Shown here piece by piece: positions 8,671 to 17,931 of a DNA stretch of 64,000 nucleotides. The stretch comes from Collinsella aerofaciens (GTDB taxonomy: Bacteria; Actinomycetota; Coriobacteriia; Coriobacteriales; Coriobacteriaceae): contig NAKE01000001.1 of NCBI GenBank assembly GCA_008680965.1, positions 1,922,001 to 1,986,000 of the forward strand, given 5' to 3'. The notes below the pieces were generated by a model. It had not been told where the DNA came from. It made no database searches and was given only the letters and a program-made list of their open reading frames with translations. The position numbers and the translations under genes were made by a program. Every line of letters starts with the position of its first letter. Position 1 is the first letter of the stretch.

Positions 8671-11550
8671 TTACTGTGCGTCGAGCTGCGCCTGACGCTC
8701 ACGGTCACGCTTGAGCAACGGCGCCAAGAACTTGCCCGTGTAGCTCTGCGAACATGCCGCGACTTGCTCCGGCGTGCCTGAGACCACGACGGTTCCGCCG
8801 CCATTGCCGCCCTCGGGGCCCATATCGATCAGGCGGTCGGCAACCTTGATGACATCAAGGTTGTGCTCGATCACCAGAACCGTGTTGCCCGCATCGACCA
8901 GGCGTTGCAACACGTCGAGCAGCTGACGAACATCCTCAAAATGGAGGCCGGTTGTGGGCTCGTCCAAAATGTAGAACGTCTTGCCTGTCTGGCGACGATG
9001 AAGCTCCTTGGCGAGCTTTACGCGCTGCGCCTCACCACCCGAGAGCGTCGTGGCGGGCTGGCCCAAGCTCACATAACCTAGGCCGACGTCATACAGGGTT
9101 TGAAGCTTTCGCTTGATCTGCGGAATATTCCCAAAGAAAGCCAGTGCCTCGGCCACGCTCATGTCAAGTACGTCCGAGATAGTCTTGCCACGATAGGTAA
9201 CCTCGAGCGTCTCGCGGTTATAGCGCTTGCCGCCACAAGCCTCGCAGGGAACATAAATATCGGGAAGAAAGTGCATCTCAATCTTGATCTGGCCGTCGCC
9301 CTTGCACGCCTCGCAGCGTCCGCCGCTCACATTAAAGGAGAAGCGTCCCGGCGAGTAGCCACGCGCCTTCGACTCCGGCGTGCTCGCAAACAGCGCACGC
9401 AGGTCGTCCCACAAACCAATATAGGTAGCGGGATTCGACCGCGGCGTACGGCCGATTGGCGACTGATCAATATCGATCACCTTATCGATGCACTCGATAC
9501 CGTCGATTTTTTTGAACGGGCCCACGGGACGCGTAGAGCGATGGATAGCGTTGGTGAGGGCAGGCGCAATCGTATCGGTGACCAAGGAACTCTTTCCCGA
9601 TCCCGATACGCCGGTTACGACGGTAAGCGTGCCAAACTCAATCTTGGCGGTAACGTTTTTGAGGTTGTTGGCACATGCTCCCGTAATCTTAAGACAGCCA
9701 CGTCCGGGGTTGCGGCGTTCATTGGGAACTCGAATCATTCGCTTGCCGGTCAGATAGGCACCCGTCATTGATTCGGGGCACGCCATGATGTCAGCGGGCG
9801 TTCCCGCGGCGACCACGTGCCCGCCGTTGACGCCCGCGCCTGGCCCCATATCGATCACATAGTCGGCAGCGCGAATCGTGTCCTCATCGTGTTCAACGAC
9901 GATAACGGTGTTGCCGATATCGCGCAGGCGCTCGAGTGTCTTAATCAGCCGCTCGTTGTCGCGCTGGTGAAGACCAATCGAAGGCTCGTCCAGAATATAG
10001 AGAACGCCCATGAGGCCCGCACCGATCTGCGTAGCCAGGCGAATGCGTTGCGCCTCACCGCCGGAAAGCGTCGCCGAAGCACGATCGAGCGTCAGATAAT
10101 CAAGGCCGACATCAACCAGAAAACGCAAGCGTTCCAGGATTTCCTTGACGATACGACCGCCGATGAATTGTTGACGCTCGGTGAGCTCAAGGTCCTCAAA
10201 AAACTCGAGCGACTCGCGGCACGACAGGCAGCAAACCTCATAAATGGACTTGCCGCCCACGGTGACGGCGAGCATCTCGGGGCGCAGGCGAGCACCATGG
10301 CAGCTCGAACACGGCTCCTCGCGAATGTACTTCTCCAGGCGCGCCTTAGTGTTCTCGTTGGTCGTCTCGGTATAGCGCTCGTACAGGATATTGCGCACGC
10401 CCGAAAACTTGGTGTCCCACTGGCTGCGACGACCGTCGAGCTTTTGATAGTCCACCGAAATCTTCTTGTCGCCCATGCCATCCAAAAACGCACGACGCAC
10501 CCGCGGGGGCAGGTCCTCCCATGGCGTATCGGCACTCACCTTAAAGTGTTTGCAGACCGCAGCAAAAATCTGCGGATAATAGTTGGAATTGCCGAACAGG
10601 CTGCCAAAGACTCCGTCGGCAATCGACTTTGAGGGGTCTTCAATCAGCGCCTCGGCATCGACTGTCTTTTTAAAGCCCAGGCCATCGCACTCGGGACATG
10701 CACCATAGGGCGCGTTGAACGAGAAATCGCGCGGCTGCAGGTCGTCGATGGAATGCCCGTGCTCCGGGCACGCCAGTGCCAGCGAATACTCCAGCAGCTC
10801 GCCCTCGGTTCCCTCGGGAGCGTCGCGCTCGGGCAGCATGTACACGTTCACGTTACCGTGCGCCAGTGCCGTCGCCTGCTCAACGGACTCGGCAATGCGA
10901 CCCAGGGAGTTCTCTCGAATCACGATACGGTCGACCACGACCTCAATGTCGTGTTTGAACTTCTTGTCCAGGTCGATCGGGTCGTCAAGCGAGCGCACCT
11001 CGCCGTCGACGCGCACACGGCTAAAGCCCTCCGCACGCAGGTCCTCAAACAGCTTGGCATATTCGCCCTTGCGTCCACGAACCACCGGCGCCAACACAAA
11101 CGCGCGACGGCCCTCCCCCGCCGCCAGCACCTTATCGGCGACCTGATCGGTCGTCTGACGCTCAATGACACGACCGCACTCAGGACAGTGTGGCGTTCCC
11201 ACGCGAGCAAACAGCAGACGCAGATAGTCGTAAATCTCGGTTACGGTGCCCACCGTCGAGCGTGGGTTTTTGGACGTCGTTTTCTGATCGATCGACACAG
11301 CCGGCGACAGGCCGTCGATCGAGTCCAGATCGGGCTTGTCCATCTGGCCCAAAAACTGACGCGCATAGCTCGAAAGGCTCTCGACGTAACGGCGCTGGCC
11401 CTCGGCATAGATGGTATCGAACGCCAGTGAGCTCTTGCCCGATCCGGAAAGACCAGTTATGACCACGAGCTGGTCACGCGGAATGGAAACGTCGATATCG
11501 CGCAGGTTATGCTCGCGCGCGCCGCGAATAACGATAGAAGAATCAGACAT
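8671..11550 (-). CDS. uvrA: Excinuclease ABC subunit A
   Basis: UvrA is the damage-sensing ATPase of nucleotide excision repair; 959 residues, normal length. Two ABC modules are present, with Walker A at residues 32-39 (GLSGSGKS) and again near 650 (GVSGSGKS). Signature loops LSGGEAQRIRL and LSGGEAQRVKL are both present. The first zinc knuckle reads CPEH...CPEC, with His replacing one Cys as in many actinobacterial homologues. The second is CEAC...CEAC. The ATG follows AAGGAGCTTCC. It diverges from the LTA-synthase-like gene, and a possible SOS-type box lies 62-75 bases upstream. Confidence 0.97.
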   Translation of the reverse strand: MSDSSIVIRGAREHNLRDIDVSIPRDQLVVITGLSGSGKSSLAFDTIYAEGQRRYVESLSSYARQFLGQMDKPDLDSIDGLSPAVSIDQKTTSKNPRSTVGTVTEIYDYLRLLFARVGTPHCPECGRVIERQTTDQVADKVLAAGEGRRAFVLAPVVRGRKGEYAKLFEDLRAEGFSRVRVDGEVRSLDDPIDLDKKFKHDIEVVVDRIVIRENSLGRIAESVEQATALAHGNVNVYMLPERDAPEGTEGELLEYSLALACPEHGHSIDDLQPRDFSFNAPYGACPECDGLGFKKTVDAEALIEDPSKSIADGVFGSLFGNSNYYPQIFAAVCKHFKVSADTPWEDLPPRVRRAFLDGMGDKKISVDYQKLDGRRSQWDTKFSGVRNILYERYTETTNENTKARLEKYIREEPCSSCHGARLRPEMLAVTVGGKSIYEVCCLSCRESLEFFEDLELTERQQFIGGRIVKEILERLRFLVDVGLDYLTLDRASATLSGGEAQRIRLATQIGAGLMGVLYILDEPSIGLHQRDNERLIKTLERLRDIGNTVIVVEHDEDTIRAADYVIDMGPGAGVNGGHVVAAGTPADIMACPESMTGAYLTGKRMIRVPNERRNPGRGCLKITGACANNLKNVTAKIEFGTLTVVTGVSGSGKSSLVTDTIAPALTNAIHRSTRPVGPFKKIDGIECIDKVIDIDQSPIGRTPRSNPATYIGLWDDLRALFASTPESKARGYSPGRFSFNVSGGRCEACKGDGQIKIEMHFLPDIYVPCEACGGKRYNRETLEVTYRGKTISDVLDMSVAEALAFFGNIPQIKRKLQTLYDVGLGYVSLGQPATTLSGGEAQRVKLAKELHRRQTGKTFYILDEPTTGLHFEDVRQLLDVLQRLVDAGNTVLVIEHNLDVIKVADRLIDMGPEGGNGGGTVVVSGTPEQVAACSQSYTGKFLAPLLKRDRERQAQLDAQ

Positions 11551-11743
11551 GGAAGCTCCTTGCCTCCTATAACCTCAAATCACACTGTCGATGAGTTTAG
11601 CGCACTCAACGCGCACAGATGTTCGTAATACAAGATTCGCAGACCTTTTGCTTTGCGTATCGGGTGCTTTGTTTCTCGAAATGCCGTGGAAAGGTTAGAG
11701 TAATCTAAAACTGAACTTAATTTGCTGTAACAGAGGAACGTCC
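11551..11743. promoter_or_regulatory. Divergent promoter region between uvrA and LTA-synthase-like gene
   Basis: These 193 bases separate two divergent genes. CGCACAGATGTTCG at 11612-11625 matches the Gram-positive LexA consensus CGAAC-N4-GTTCG at nine of ten fixed positions and could control uvrA. Nearer the plus-strand gene, TTAGA-GTAA-TCTAA at 11695-11708 is a short perfect dyad about 35 bases before the ATG. No confident -35/-10 pair could be fixed. Confidence 0.35.
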
Positions 11744-13897
11744 ATGACCGAAGATATCCCCCTTGAAATCACTTCGAGTGGCATGGCCAATCTGCCCATA
11801 TTCATCGCCGTCCTTATCGTGGCCGCCGTCGTCGTGCGCGTGTATTTTTCAATCAAACACAACGAAAAACCGCCCATTGCCCGCGTCTTTTGGTGCGCGA
11901 TGCTCCTCATCCCGCTCGGCATGGTAGCTGCATGGATTACGAATCAATTGCTCGTAAATGAGGACTGTTCCCTATGGGTCCTTTCTTATTCGGCGCTCGG
12001 TGCTGCCGCCGTCATACTTCTTGTCGAGCCCTTGGTTTCGGGACTTATCGACCAAACCGATCTTGCGACGGGAACGGTTGCCTGTATTTGCCGCGACATC
12101 CTTGTCGTCGCCGCTGTTTCAGCGCTCTCGTTCGTTTCACTCGAAATTGCCTGCAACGAAACGTTCTATCGCATTCCCGCCAACTCATTCGGGTTTTCCG
12201 TTGGGCTGCTCGCGACGGTTCTGCTCTCCCTTTATTTGCTGGGACAGCGTCATGGAGGCGTCATGGCCCTCGTGCCCGTCGTCTGTTGCACCCTTGGCAT
12301 TGCCGAGCACTTCGTCATAACGTTTAAAGGCGAGGCCATCCTGCCGAGCGACATTTTGGCATTGGGCACCGCAATGGAAGTAAGTGAGGGATATGAGTTC
12401 ACCTTCACTGCAGGAATCGTAACCTCACTCGCCCTGCTGGAGATTTCCCTGGGGCTTCTTTCGCTTATCCGACCGCGAAAGCTCCGTACGCCCGCCCATG
12501 TCTTCCCCGCAATCGCCGCTAACCTCTGCGCTTTTCTGCTAGTGACCGTTGTGGGGCTCTTGGGCTTTTCCAACATCGACTTGGAGCAGTCGCTGGATTT
12601 TGGATTTGACCGTTGGCAGCCCATCACCACGTATGCGTCTCAGGGTTTTATCACTTCGTTCACCGAAATGGTCAACGAGTTGCCCATTGAAAAGCCCGAA
12701 GACTATACGCCCGATGAGGCGCAGAGCATCGAACAGGAGCTCGCCGCCGCCTACGACAGCACGTATGGCTCGAGCGAGCAGCGCGCGGCGGCCGTTGCCC
12801 AGTTCAATGAAATCAAGCCGACGATTGTTGCCGTCATGAACGAGAGTTTTAGCGACCTTTCGTGCTTTGAGCAGCTCCAGGCGGCCGGGTACACCGGTCC
12901 CGCATTCTACAACTCGCTTCCCGACACACTTGTTCGCGGCACCATGCTCGCTTCGGTCACCGGTGGCGGAACGGCGAACTCCGAATTCGAATTTTTGACC
13001 GGAGCGACAACGGCCTTTGTCGGATTAGGCAAAATCCCCTATCAGCTGTATCAGATGAATAGTGTCAACAGCCTGGCAAAGGACCTTAAAGAGCTTGGGT
13101 ATACTACTACTGCTATGCACCCGCAAAACCCCGTCAACTACCATCGAGATAAAATCTATCAGCAGCTGGGTTTTGGAGACTTTCTTTCAATCGGCGATTT
13201 CGAAGGTGCGCCCTATTACCATGCCGGCGTATGCGACTACGCCACCTACGACAAGATACTCGACCTGCTCAGAACCGACGAAGCCCCGCAGTTCATCTTT
13301 GACGTCACGATGCAAAATCACGGCGGCTACGACTATGGCACCGTTCCCGCCGAAGAGCTGACAAACTATTGGGTCGAGGGAGCCAGCGAGGGCGCCAATA
13401 GCGCGCTCAATACCTATCTCACCTGCATCAATGCATCCGACCGGGACCTCGAGTACTTTATCAATGAGCTCCGCAATATCGGCAGACCGGTTGTTCTTGT
13501 CTTTTTTGGCGACCATCAGCCGAGCGCCGCAACGACTCTCAACGACGAGCTGTACCCTCAGGAAGATACGGCAAGCCACGCTTTCCGTATCTATCAGTCG
13601 ACCTATTTCGTCTGGGCCAACTATGAAATCGCCGGCAATACCGAGCTCAACGTCTACGACACCGTCGGGGCAAACGAGATTGCAGCTATTACCCTTAATA
13701 AGATCGGCGCCCCGCTCACTGACTATCAAAAGGCCCTGCTTGCAACAAGGTCAGATGTGCCCACCATCAATGTCGCCGGCTATATTGGTGCCGACGGGCT
13801 GCGCTACGACTTGGAATCTGAAGACAGCCCATACGCCTCGACGATCGACAAGCTGCAGCGCATGCAATACCTCGAGTTCGCCAGCAAAGTTCAGTAA
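11744..13897 (+). CDS. LTA synthase-family membrane sulfatase/phosphoglycerol transferase
   Basis: Polytopic enzyme of 717 residues resembling LtaS/MdoB proteins, which transfer glycerol phosphate from phosphatidylglycerol to a glycan or lipid anchor. About seven membrane helices fill residues 15-280, starting IFIAVLIVAAVVVRVYF. The extracellular sulfatase-fold domain spans about 350-660. The family pieces are VMNESFSDL near 362-370, where a Thr/Ser nucleophile region is expected, then GGTANSEFEFLTG, HGGYDYG near 525, and FFGDHQPS near 590, which carries metal-binding Asp-His. The nucleophile and metal residues were placed by motif only. The start follows AGAGGAACGTCC. The true acceptor in this organism is unknown. 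Confidence 0.85.
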   Translation: MTEDIPLEITSSGMANLPIFIAVLIVAAVVVRVYFSIKHNEKPPIARVFWCAMLLIPLGMVAAWITNQLLVNEDCSLWVLSYSALGAAAVILLVEPLVSGLIDQTDLATGTVACICRDILVVAAVSALSFVSLEIACNETFYRIPANSFGFSVGLLATVLLSLYLLGQRHGGVMALVPVVCCTLGIAEHFVITFKGEAILPSDILALGTAMEVSEGYEFTFTAGIVTSLALLEISLGLLSLIRPRKLRTPAHVFPAIAANLCAFLLVTVVGLLGFSNIDLEQSLDFGFDRWQPITTYASQGFITSFTEMVNELPIEKPEDYTPDEAQSIEQELAAAYDSTYGSSEQRAAAVAQFNEIKPTIVAVMNESFSDLSCFEQLQAAGYTGPAFYNSLPDTLVRGTMLASVTGGGTANSEFEFLTGATTAFVGLGKIPYQLYQMNSVNSLAKDLKELGYTTTAMHPQNPVNYHRDKIYQQLGFGDFLSIGDFEGAPYYHAGVCDYATYDKILDLLRTDEAPQFIFDVTMQNHGGYDYGTVPAEELTNYWVEGASEGANSALNTYLTCINASDRDLEYFINELRNIGRPVVLVFFGDHQPSAATTLNDELYPQEDTASHAFRIYQSTYFVWANYEIAGNTELNVYDTVGANEIAAITLNKIGAPLTDYQKALLATRSDVPTINVAGYIGADGLRYDLESEDSPYASTIDKLQRMQYLEFASKVQ

Positions 13898-14042
13898 GCC
13901 CGCCCATTCGCTTGGACCCATCGTATTGCAAGCACGCTCGGCCCAAATGCATCGCAAATGACTCCCGCTCGCAAACGAGGGTACAATGACGCTCGTGTCA
14001 CACCGCGGGGCTCCGGCCCCAACATATACAAAGGAGTCATAC

Positions 14043-14873
14043 ATGGGTTGCGAGCACGCACAAGCAGCCGGCGGACAATCAACGCCGTCGCAATTTGAAG
14101 AGAATACGCTGTCGGAGGTCAAGCGCGTTATCGCTGTGCTTTCCGGCAAGGGAGGCGTCGGCAAGTCGTTTGTGACGGGCGCCATCGCAACCGAGCTCGC
14201 CCGCCGCGGCAACAAGGTTGGCATTCTCGACGCCGACATCACCGGCCCCTCCATCCCCAAAATGTTCGGCATGAGCGGACGCCATGTCCATGCCCTCGGC
14301 AACCTCATGCTGCCCGAGATCTCCGAGCACGGCGTCAAGGTCATGAGCTCCAACCTGTTGCTCCAAAACGAAACCGATCCCGTCCTTTGGCGTGGCCCGG
14401 TTATCGCGGGCGCCATCAGGCAATTCTGGAGCGAGACCTCGTGGGGCCCCATCGACTACCTGCTGGTCGATATGCCTCCGGGAACGGGTGACGTCGCGCT
14501 CACCGTTTTCCAATCGCTGCCCGTCGATGGCATCGTCATCGTCACGAGCCCGCAAGACTTGGTCTCGATGATCGTCGCCAAGGCAGTCAACATGGCCGAG
14601 AAGATGAACGTCCCTATTCTGGGCATTGTCGAGAACATGAGCTATATCGAGTGCCCCGACTGCGGCAAGAAGATCGAGGTCTTTGGTAAGAGCAAGCTCC
14701 CCGAAGTCGCCGAGCGCTACAACCTCGACATCTTGGGTCAGCTTCCCATCAATCCGTCACTCGCCGAGGCCTGCGATAAGGGTGAAGTCGAGACCGCACT
14801 GCCCGATGACATGCTGCCCAAGGCCGTCTCCGCCGTTGAGGCCATCGCCCCGCACAAGACAGACGAGGCCTAA
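14043..14873 (+). CDS. mrp: Mrp/NBP35-family Fe-S carrier P-loop ATPase
   Basis: Cytosolic ATPase of 276 residues that carries and delivers iron-sulfur clusters in characterised homologues. The ATG at 14043 follows AAAGGAGTCATAC. The deviant Walker A SGKGGVGKS is at residues 35-43, with DADITGPSIPKMFG after it. The signature VDMPPGTGDVALT appears near residue 143. The C-terminal CPDC pair near residue 205 is the expected cluster ligand at the dimer interface. The N-terminus MGCEHAQ holds one extra Cys. The next gene, a flavoprotein, starts immediately after the stop, so the two are translated together. Confidence 0.92.
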   Translation: MGCEHAQAAGGQSTPSQFEENTLSEVKRVIAVLSGKGGVGKSFVTGAIATELARRGNKVGILDADITGPSIPKMFGMSGRHVHALGNLMLPEISEHGVKVMSSNLLLQNETDPVLWRGPVIAGAIRQFWSETSWGPIDYLLVDMPPGTGDVALTVFQSLPVDGIVIVTSPQDLVSMIVAKAVNMAEKMNVPILGIVENMSYIECPDCGKKIEVFGKSKLPEVAERYNLDILGQLPINPSLAEACDKGEVETALPDDMLPKAVSAVEAIAPHKTDEA

Positions 14874-16145
14874 GTGAACGCAAGCGCCTTCTATGACGTC
14901 TTGGTGATCGGCGGCGGGGCCTCGGGCCTCGCCGCCGCCATTACGGCGGCGCGTGTCGACAAAAGGGTCTGCGTCGTCGAGCGCGACGTCGCCTGCGGTC
15001 TCAAGCTGCTCGCAACCGGAAACGGCCGCTGCAACCTCTCAAACGAATCCATCGACATTCGGCGATATAACCGCCCCGCCTTTGTCGAATCCATCATGGG
15101 CCCCCAACCCGAGCAAGATCTCGAGAGTTTTTTCTCCTCGCTGGGCATCATGACGATCCGTGAGGAAGGCCGCCTATACCCGCGCTCCCTTCGCGCCGAG
15201 TCGGTTCGCGATGCACTCCTCAATGCATGCGAGCGTTTGGGCATCACCCTACTCTGCGGAACTAACGTCATTGCGGCTCATAAGGCTTCCGAAGGCTGGA
15301 CGCTTCAGATCGACCGTCCCGCTCATGTACTCAAACCCAAAAAGCACGGCGACCGAAAGACGGAGCTCCGTTCGCTTCGAAAGGCGTTAGCCGATACTCC
15401 TCGCACGAGCGATGCCCTGCAGGCAAGGGCCGTGGTTATCGCTACGGGCGGCAACCCCACCGGCATCGCCGAGGTGTTTAGCCTTCCCTTGACGCCCCTG
15501 CGCCCCGTCCTGTGCCCCGTATCGGCATCAGTCGTCGGCGACCGGACGGCACTCGGAACTCTGGATGGTCTGCGCGTCCGAGCCCGCTTAACGCTCTCGC
15601 GCAGCCACGAAGAGCTCTGGCGAGAAGATGGCGAAGTGCTGTTCCGTGCCTTCGGCATCTCAGGCGTCACCGCCTTCAATCTCTCTCGCCGTATCAACCA
15701 GGGCGACACTGTTCTGATCGACTTCTTTCCAGATTTCTCCAAAGATGAGCTGCTCGATACGCTCGAGCAGCGTGTCAACGTGCTCGGCGATTTTTCGCCC
15801 CGAAACTCCCACTGGCTTGACGGCATGCTCGCCCCGCAGCTCTCACACGTCGTCTGTACGGCATTCGAGCGGTGCCATCCCGGCTCGCGCGATGTCATCC
15901 ACCTGGTCTCAATCCTCAAGCACTTTAAACTGTCCGTCGAAGGGACGGCAGAGGAGCGCTCAGCACAGGTCACGCGTGGCGGCATATCTATCGAGTGCGT
16001 CTCGACACCCAATCTTTACGTGAACAGCACCACAGGCGCCCCGCTTTACGTCTGCGGAGAAGCGCTCGACATCGACGCCGATTGCGGAGGCTTTAACCTT
16101 GCGTGGGCCTGGATCTCGGGTATTCGCGCTGCAAGCAGCCTGTAG
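14874..16145 (+). CDS. FAD-dependent oxidoreductase, HI0933/YhiN (BaiN-like) family
   Basis: Flavoprotein of 423 residues, normal for the family. The GTG start abuts the mrp stop. The dinucleotide fold is at residues 8-35 (VIGGGASGLAAAITAAR, then VVERD), and the family mark GNGRCNLSN is near residue 50. The C-terminus has TGAPLYVCGEALDIDADCGGFNLAWAW, the usual second FAD contact. The reaction is unknown for most members. One homologue, BaiN, is tied to bile acid metabolism, but family membership alone does not support that here. A hairpin with a T-rich tail follows at 16175. Confidence 0.85.
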   Translation: MNASAFYDVLVIGGGASGLAAAITAARVDKRVCVVERDVACGLKLLATGNGRCNLSNESIDIRRYNRPAFVESIMGPQPEQDLESFFSSLGIMTIREEGRLYPRSLRAESVRDALLNACERLGITLLCGTNVIAAHKASEGWTLQIDRPAHVLKPKKHGDRKTELRSLRKALADTPRTSDALQARAVVIATGGNPTGIAEVFSLPLTPLRPVLCPVSASVVGDRTALGTLDGLRVRARLTLSRSHEELWREDGEVLFRAFGISGVTAFNLSRRINQGDTVLIDFFPDFSKDELLDTLEQRVNVLGDFSPRNSHWLDGMLAPQLSHVVCTAFERCHPGSRDVIHLVSILKHFKLSVEGTAEERSAQVTRGGISIECVSTPNLYVNSTTGAPLYVCGEALDIDADCGGFNLAWAWISGIRAASSL

Positions 16146-16174
16146 CCGCGCAGTCTATAATCAAAAACGCATTC

Positions 16175-16206
16175 GGGCCGTCTGGGATACCGGACGGCCT
16201 CTTTCT
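16175..16206 (+). terminator. Probable terminator after HI0933-family gene
   Basis: GGCCGTC at 16176-16182 pairs with GACGGCC at 16193-16199, followed by TCTTTCTT. It lies in the 80-base gap before the next flavoprotein gene. A TATAAT at 16156-16161 could also mark a promoter for that gene, in which case the hairpin is in its leader. Confidence 0.55.
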
Positions 16207-16225
16207 TGCCTCTAAGGAGACCTCG

Positions 16226-17866
16226 ATGATCGAAATCACCCAAGTCAACGCGACGCTCGATGAGGCCGGCGACGAAAACGCCTGCCTTGCTATTGGCAGA
16301 CGCGCCGTCAAACGAGCCCTGCGATGCGAGGATTCCCAGATTAAAGCCATTGAGCTCCATCGCAAGTCAATCGACGCCCGTAAAAAGCGAGATGTTCATT
16401 TTATTTTGAGCTTTCGAGTTGAGCTGACAAGCTCCCGACTCGAACAGGAAGTGGTCGACCGCGTCGCCGAGCGCAACCGCTCGCGCATCCGCATGGTTGA
16501 CGGCGAGGCTCCTTCATTCCCCAACCCCGTCCCGAATGCACCCAAGGGGCGTCCCGTCGTTGTCGGCGCCGGTTGCGCCGGTCTCTTCGCCGCCCTGACC
16601 CTTGCCGAAGCGGGCCTTAAACCCCTGCTCATCGAGCGCGGCGACCCGGCATTTCGCCGCTCACATGCGATCGACCTCTTTCTAAAGGAGCGCATCCTCG
16701 ACCCCGAGAGCAATATCCAGTTTGGTCTGGGCGGCGCGGGGACCTTCTCGGACGGCAAGCTCAATACGGGAACCAAAAATCCCGCCCATCGCCTTATCCT
16801 CGAGACCTTCGTCGAAGCGGGCGCTCCCCGCGATATTCTATGGGATGCAAAACCGCATATTGGCTCCGACATCCTCCCCGCCGTCGTTACCAGCATCTCC
16901 CAGCGCATTGAACAGCTCGGAGGAACCGTTCGCTATCGAACGAAACTCGTTGACATTCACACTGACACATCTGGCGCCATTGTCGGTATCGACATCCAGT
17001 CGTCCCACGACGCGACAAGCGAGTCAATCAACACAAAGCATCTCATCCTTGCTTGCGGTCATTCTGCCCGCGACGTATTCGAGGTTCTCAAAACCCATGA
17101 TGTCGCCCTCGCTCAAAAGACGTTTGCCATGGGCGTTCGCATCGAACACCCGCAGTGTGATATCGATCGGGCGCAATATGGCCCCGCGGCGGGTCATCCC
17201 GCGCTCGGAGCAGCCCCCTATAAGCTCGTTACCCATCTTCCCAACGGCCGCAGCGTATTCTCATTCTGCATGTGTCCTGGCGGACAGGTTGTCGCAGCCT
17301 CTTCAGAGCCCGGCCATCTGTGCGTCAACGGCGCCAGTCTCAACGCCCGCGCCGGCCGCAACGCAAACGCCGCTCTCCTCGTTAACGTCACGCCCGACGA
17401 TCTCCCCAGCGACGATCCTCTTGCAGGCGTAGAACTCCAGCGCATTTGCGAGCGGGCTGCCTATCGCCTTGGCGGCTCCAACTGGAACGCACCGGCACAG
17501 CTCGTCGGCGATTTCCTTGCAGAACGCGCCAGCACGACATGCGGCAAGGTAAAGCCCACCTATCCGCTCGGCGTGACTTGGACAGCAATCGATGAGTCAT
17601 TGCCGCAACATATCATCGAGTCGCTTCGTCTGGGAATTCCCTTACTCGGCAAAAAACTGCGTGGCTACGACCATCCCGATGCCGTCCTCACCGGTGTTGA
17701 GACACGCTCGAGCTCTCCGGTCACCGTTACTCGAGACCGTCAATGCCACGCTGTATCGACCCCGGGGCTCTACCCTTGCGGCGAGGGGGCCGGATATGCC
17801 GGAGGAATCATGAGCGCAGCTACCGATGGCATCCGTTGCGCCGAAGCCCTGATCGCAGACCTCTAG
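16226..17866 (+). CDS. FAD-dependent dehydrogenase (NAD(P)/FAD oxidoreductase superfamily)
   Basis: Soluble flavoprotein of 546 residues. The ATG at 16226 follows AAGGAGACCTCG. Residues 1-100 form a small alpha/beta N-terminal domain (RRAVKRAL...KKRDVHFILSF) that is usual for this uncharacterised bacterial and plastid family. The FAD fold starts near 111 (VVVGAGCAGLFAALTLAEAG). It is followed by the family mark QFGLGGAGTFSDGKLNTG, and the C-terminus has GLYPCGEGAGYAGGIMSAATDG. Substrate is unknown. It is the third gene of a plus-strand run with mrp and another flavoprotein, which may mean a shared need for cofactor assembly. Confidence 0.85.
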   Translation: MIEITQVNATLDEAGDENACLAIGRRAVKRALRCEDSQIKAIELHRKSIDARKKRDVHFILSFRVELTSSRLEQEVVDRVAERNRSRIRMVDGEAPSFPNPVPNAPKGRPVVVGAGCAGLFAALTLAEAGLKPLLIERGDPAFRRSHAIDLFLKERILDPESNIQFGLGGAGTFSDGKLNTGTKNPAHRLILETFVEAGAPRDILWDAKPHIGSDILPAVVTSISQRIEQLGGTVRYRTKLVDIHTDTSGAIVGIDIQSSHDATSESINTKHLILACGHSARDVFEVLKTHDVALAQKTFAMGVRIEHPQCDIDRAQYGPAAGHPALGAAPYKLVTHLPNGRSVFSFCMCPGGQVVAASSEPGHLCVNGASLNARAGRNANAALLVNVTPDDLPSDDPLAGVELQRICERAAYRLGGSNWNAPAQLVGDFLAERASTTCGKVKPTYPLGVTWTAIDESLPQHIIESLRLGIPLLGKKLRGYDHPDAVLTGVETRSSSPVTVTRDRQCHAVSTPGLYPCGEGAGYAGGIMSAATDGIRCAEALIADL

Positions 17867-17893
17867 CGCACGAATTCCAGCACGCAAAAGACA

Positions 17894-17927
17894 CAGGCCC
17901 CGAGCTCCACAGGGAACTCGGGGCCTG
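17894..17927. terminator. Bidirectional terminator between convergent genes
   Basis: A perfect 11-base stem, CAGGCCCCGAG at 17894-17904 with its complement at 17917-17927. On the minus strand it is followed by TGTCTTTTG and on the plus strand by TTCGCTATTTCTT, so it can serve both uvrB and the flavoprotein gene. Confidence 0.8.
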
Positions 17928-17931
17928 TTCG

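Noticed and set aside
14874..16145. Bile acid role (BaiN) for the HI0933-family flavoprotein
   Set aside because: The family is nearly universal and no other bai-type genes are present in the window.
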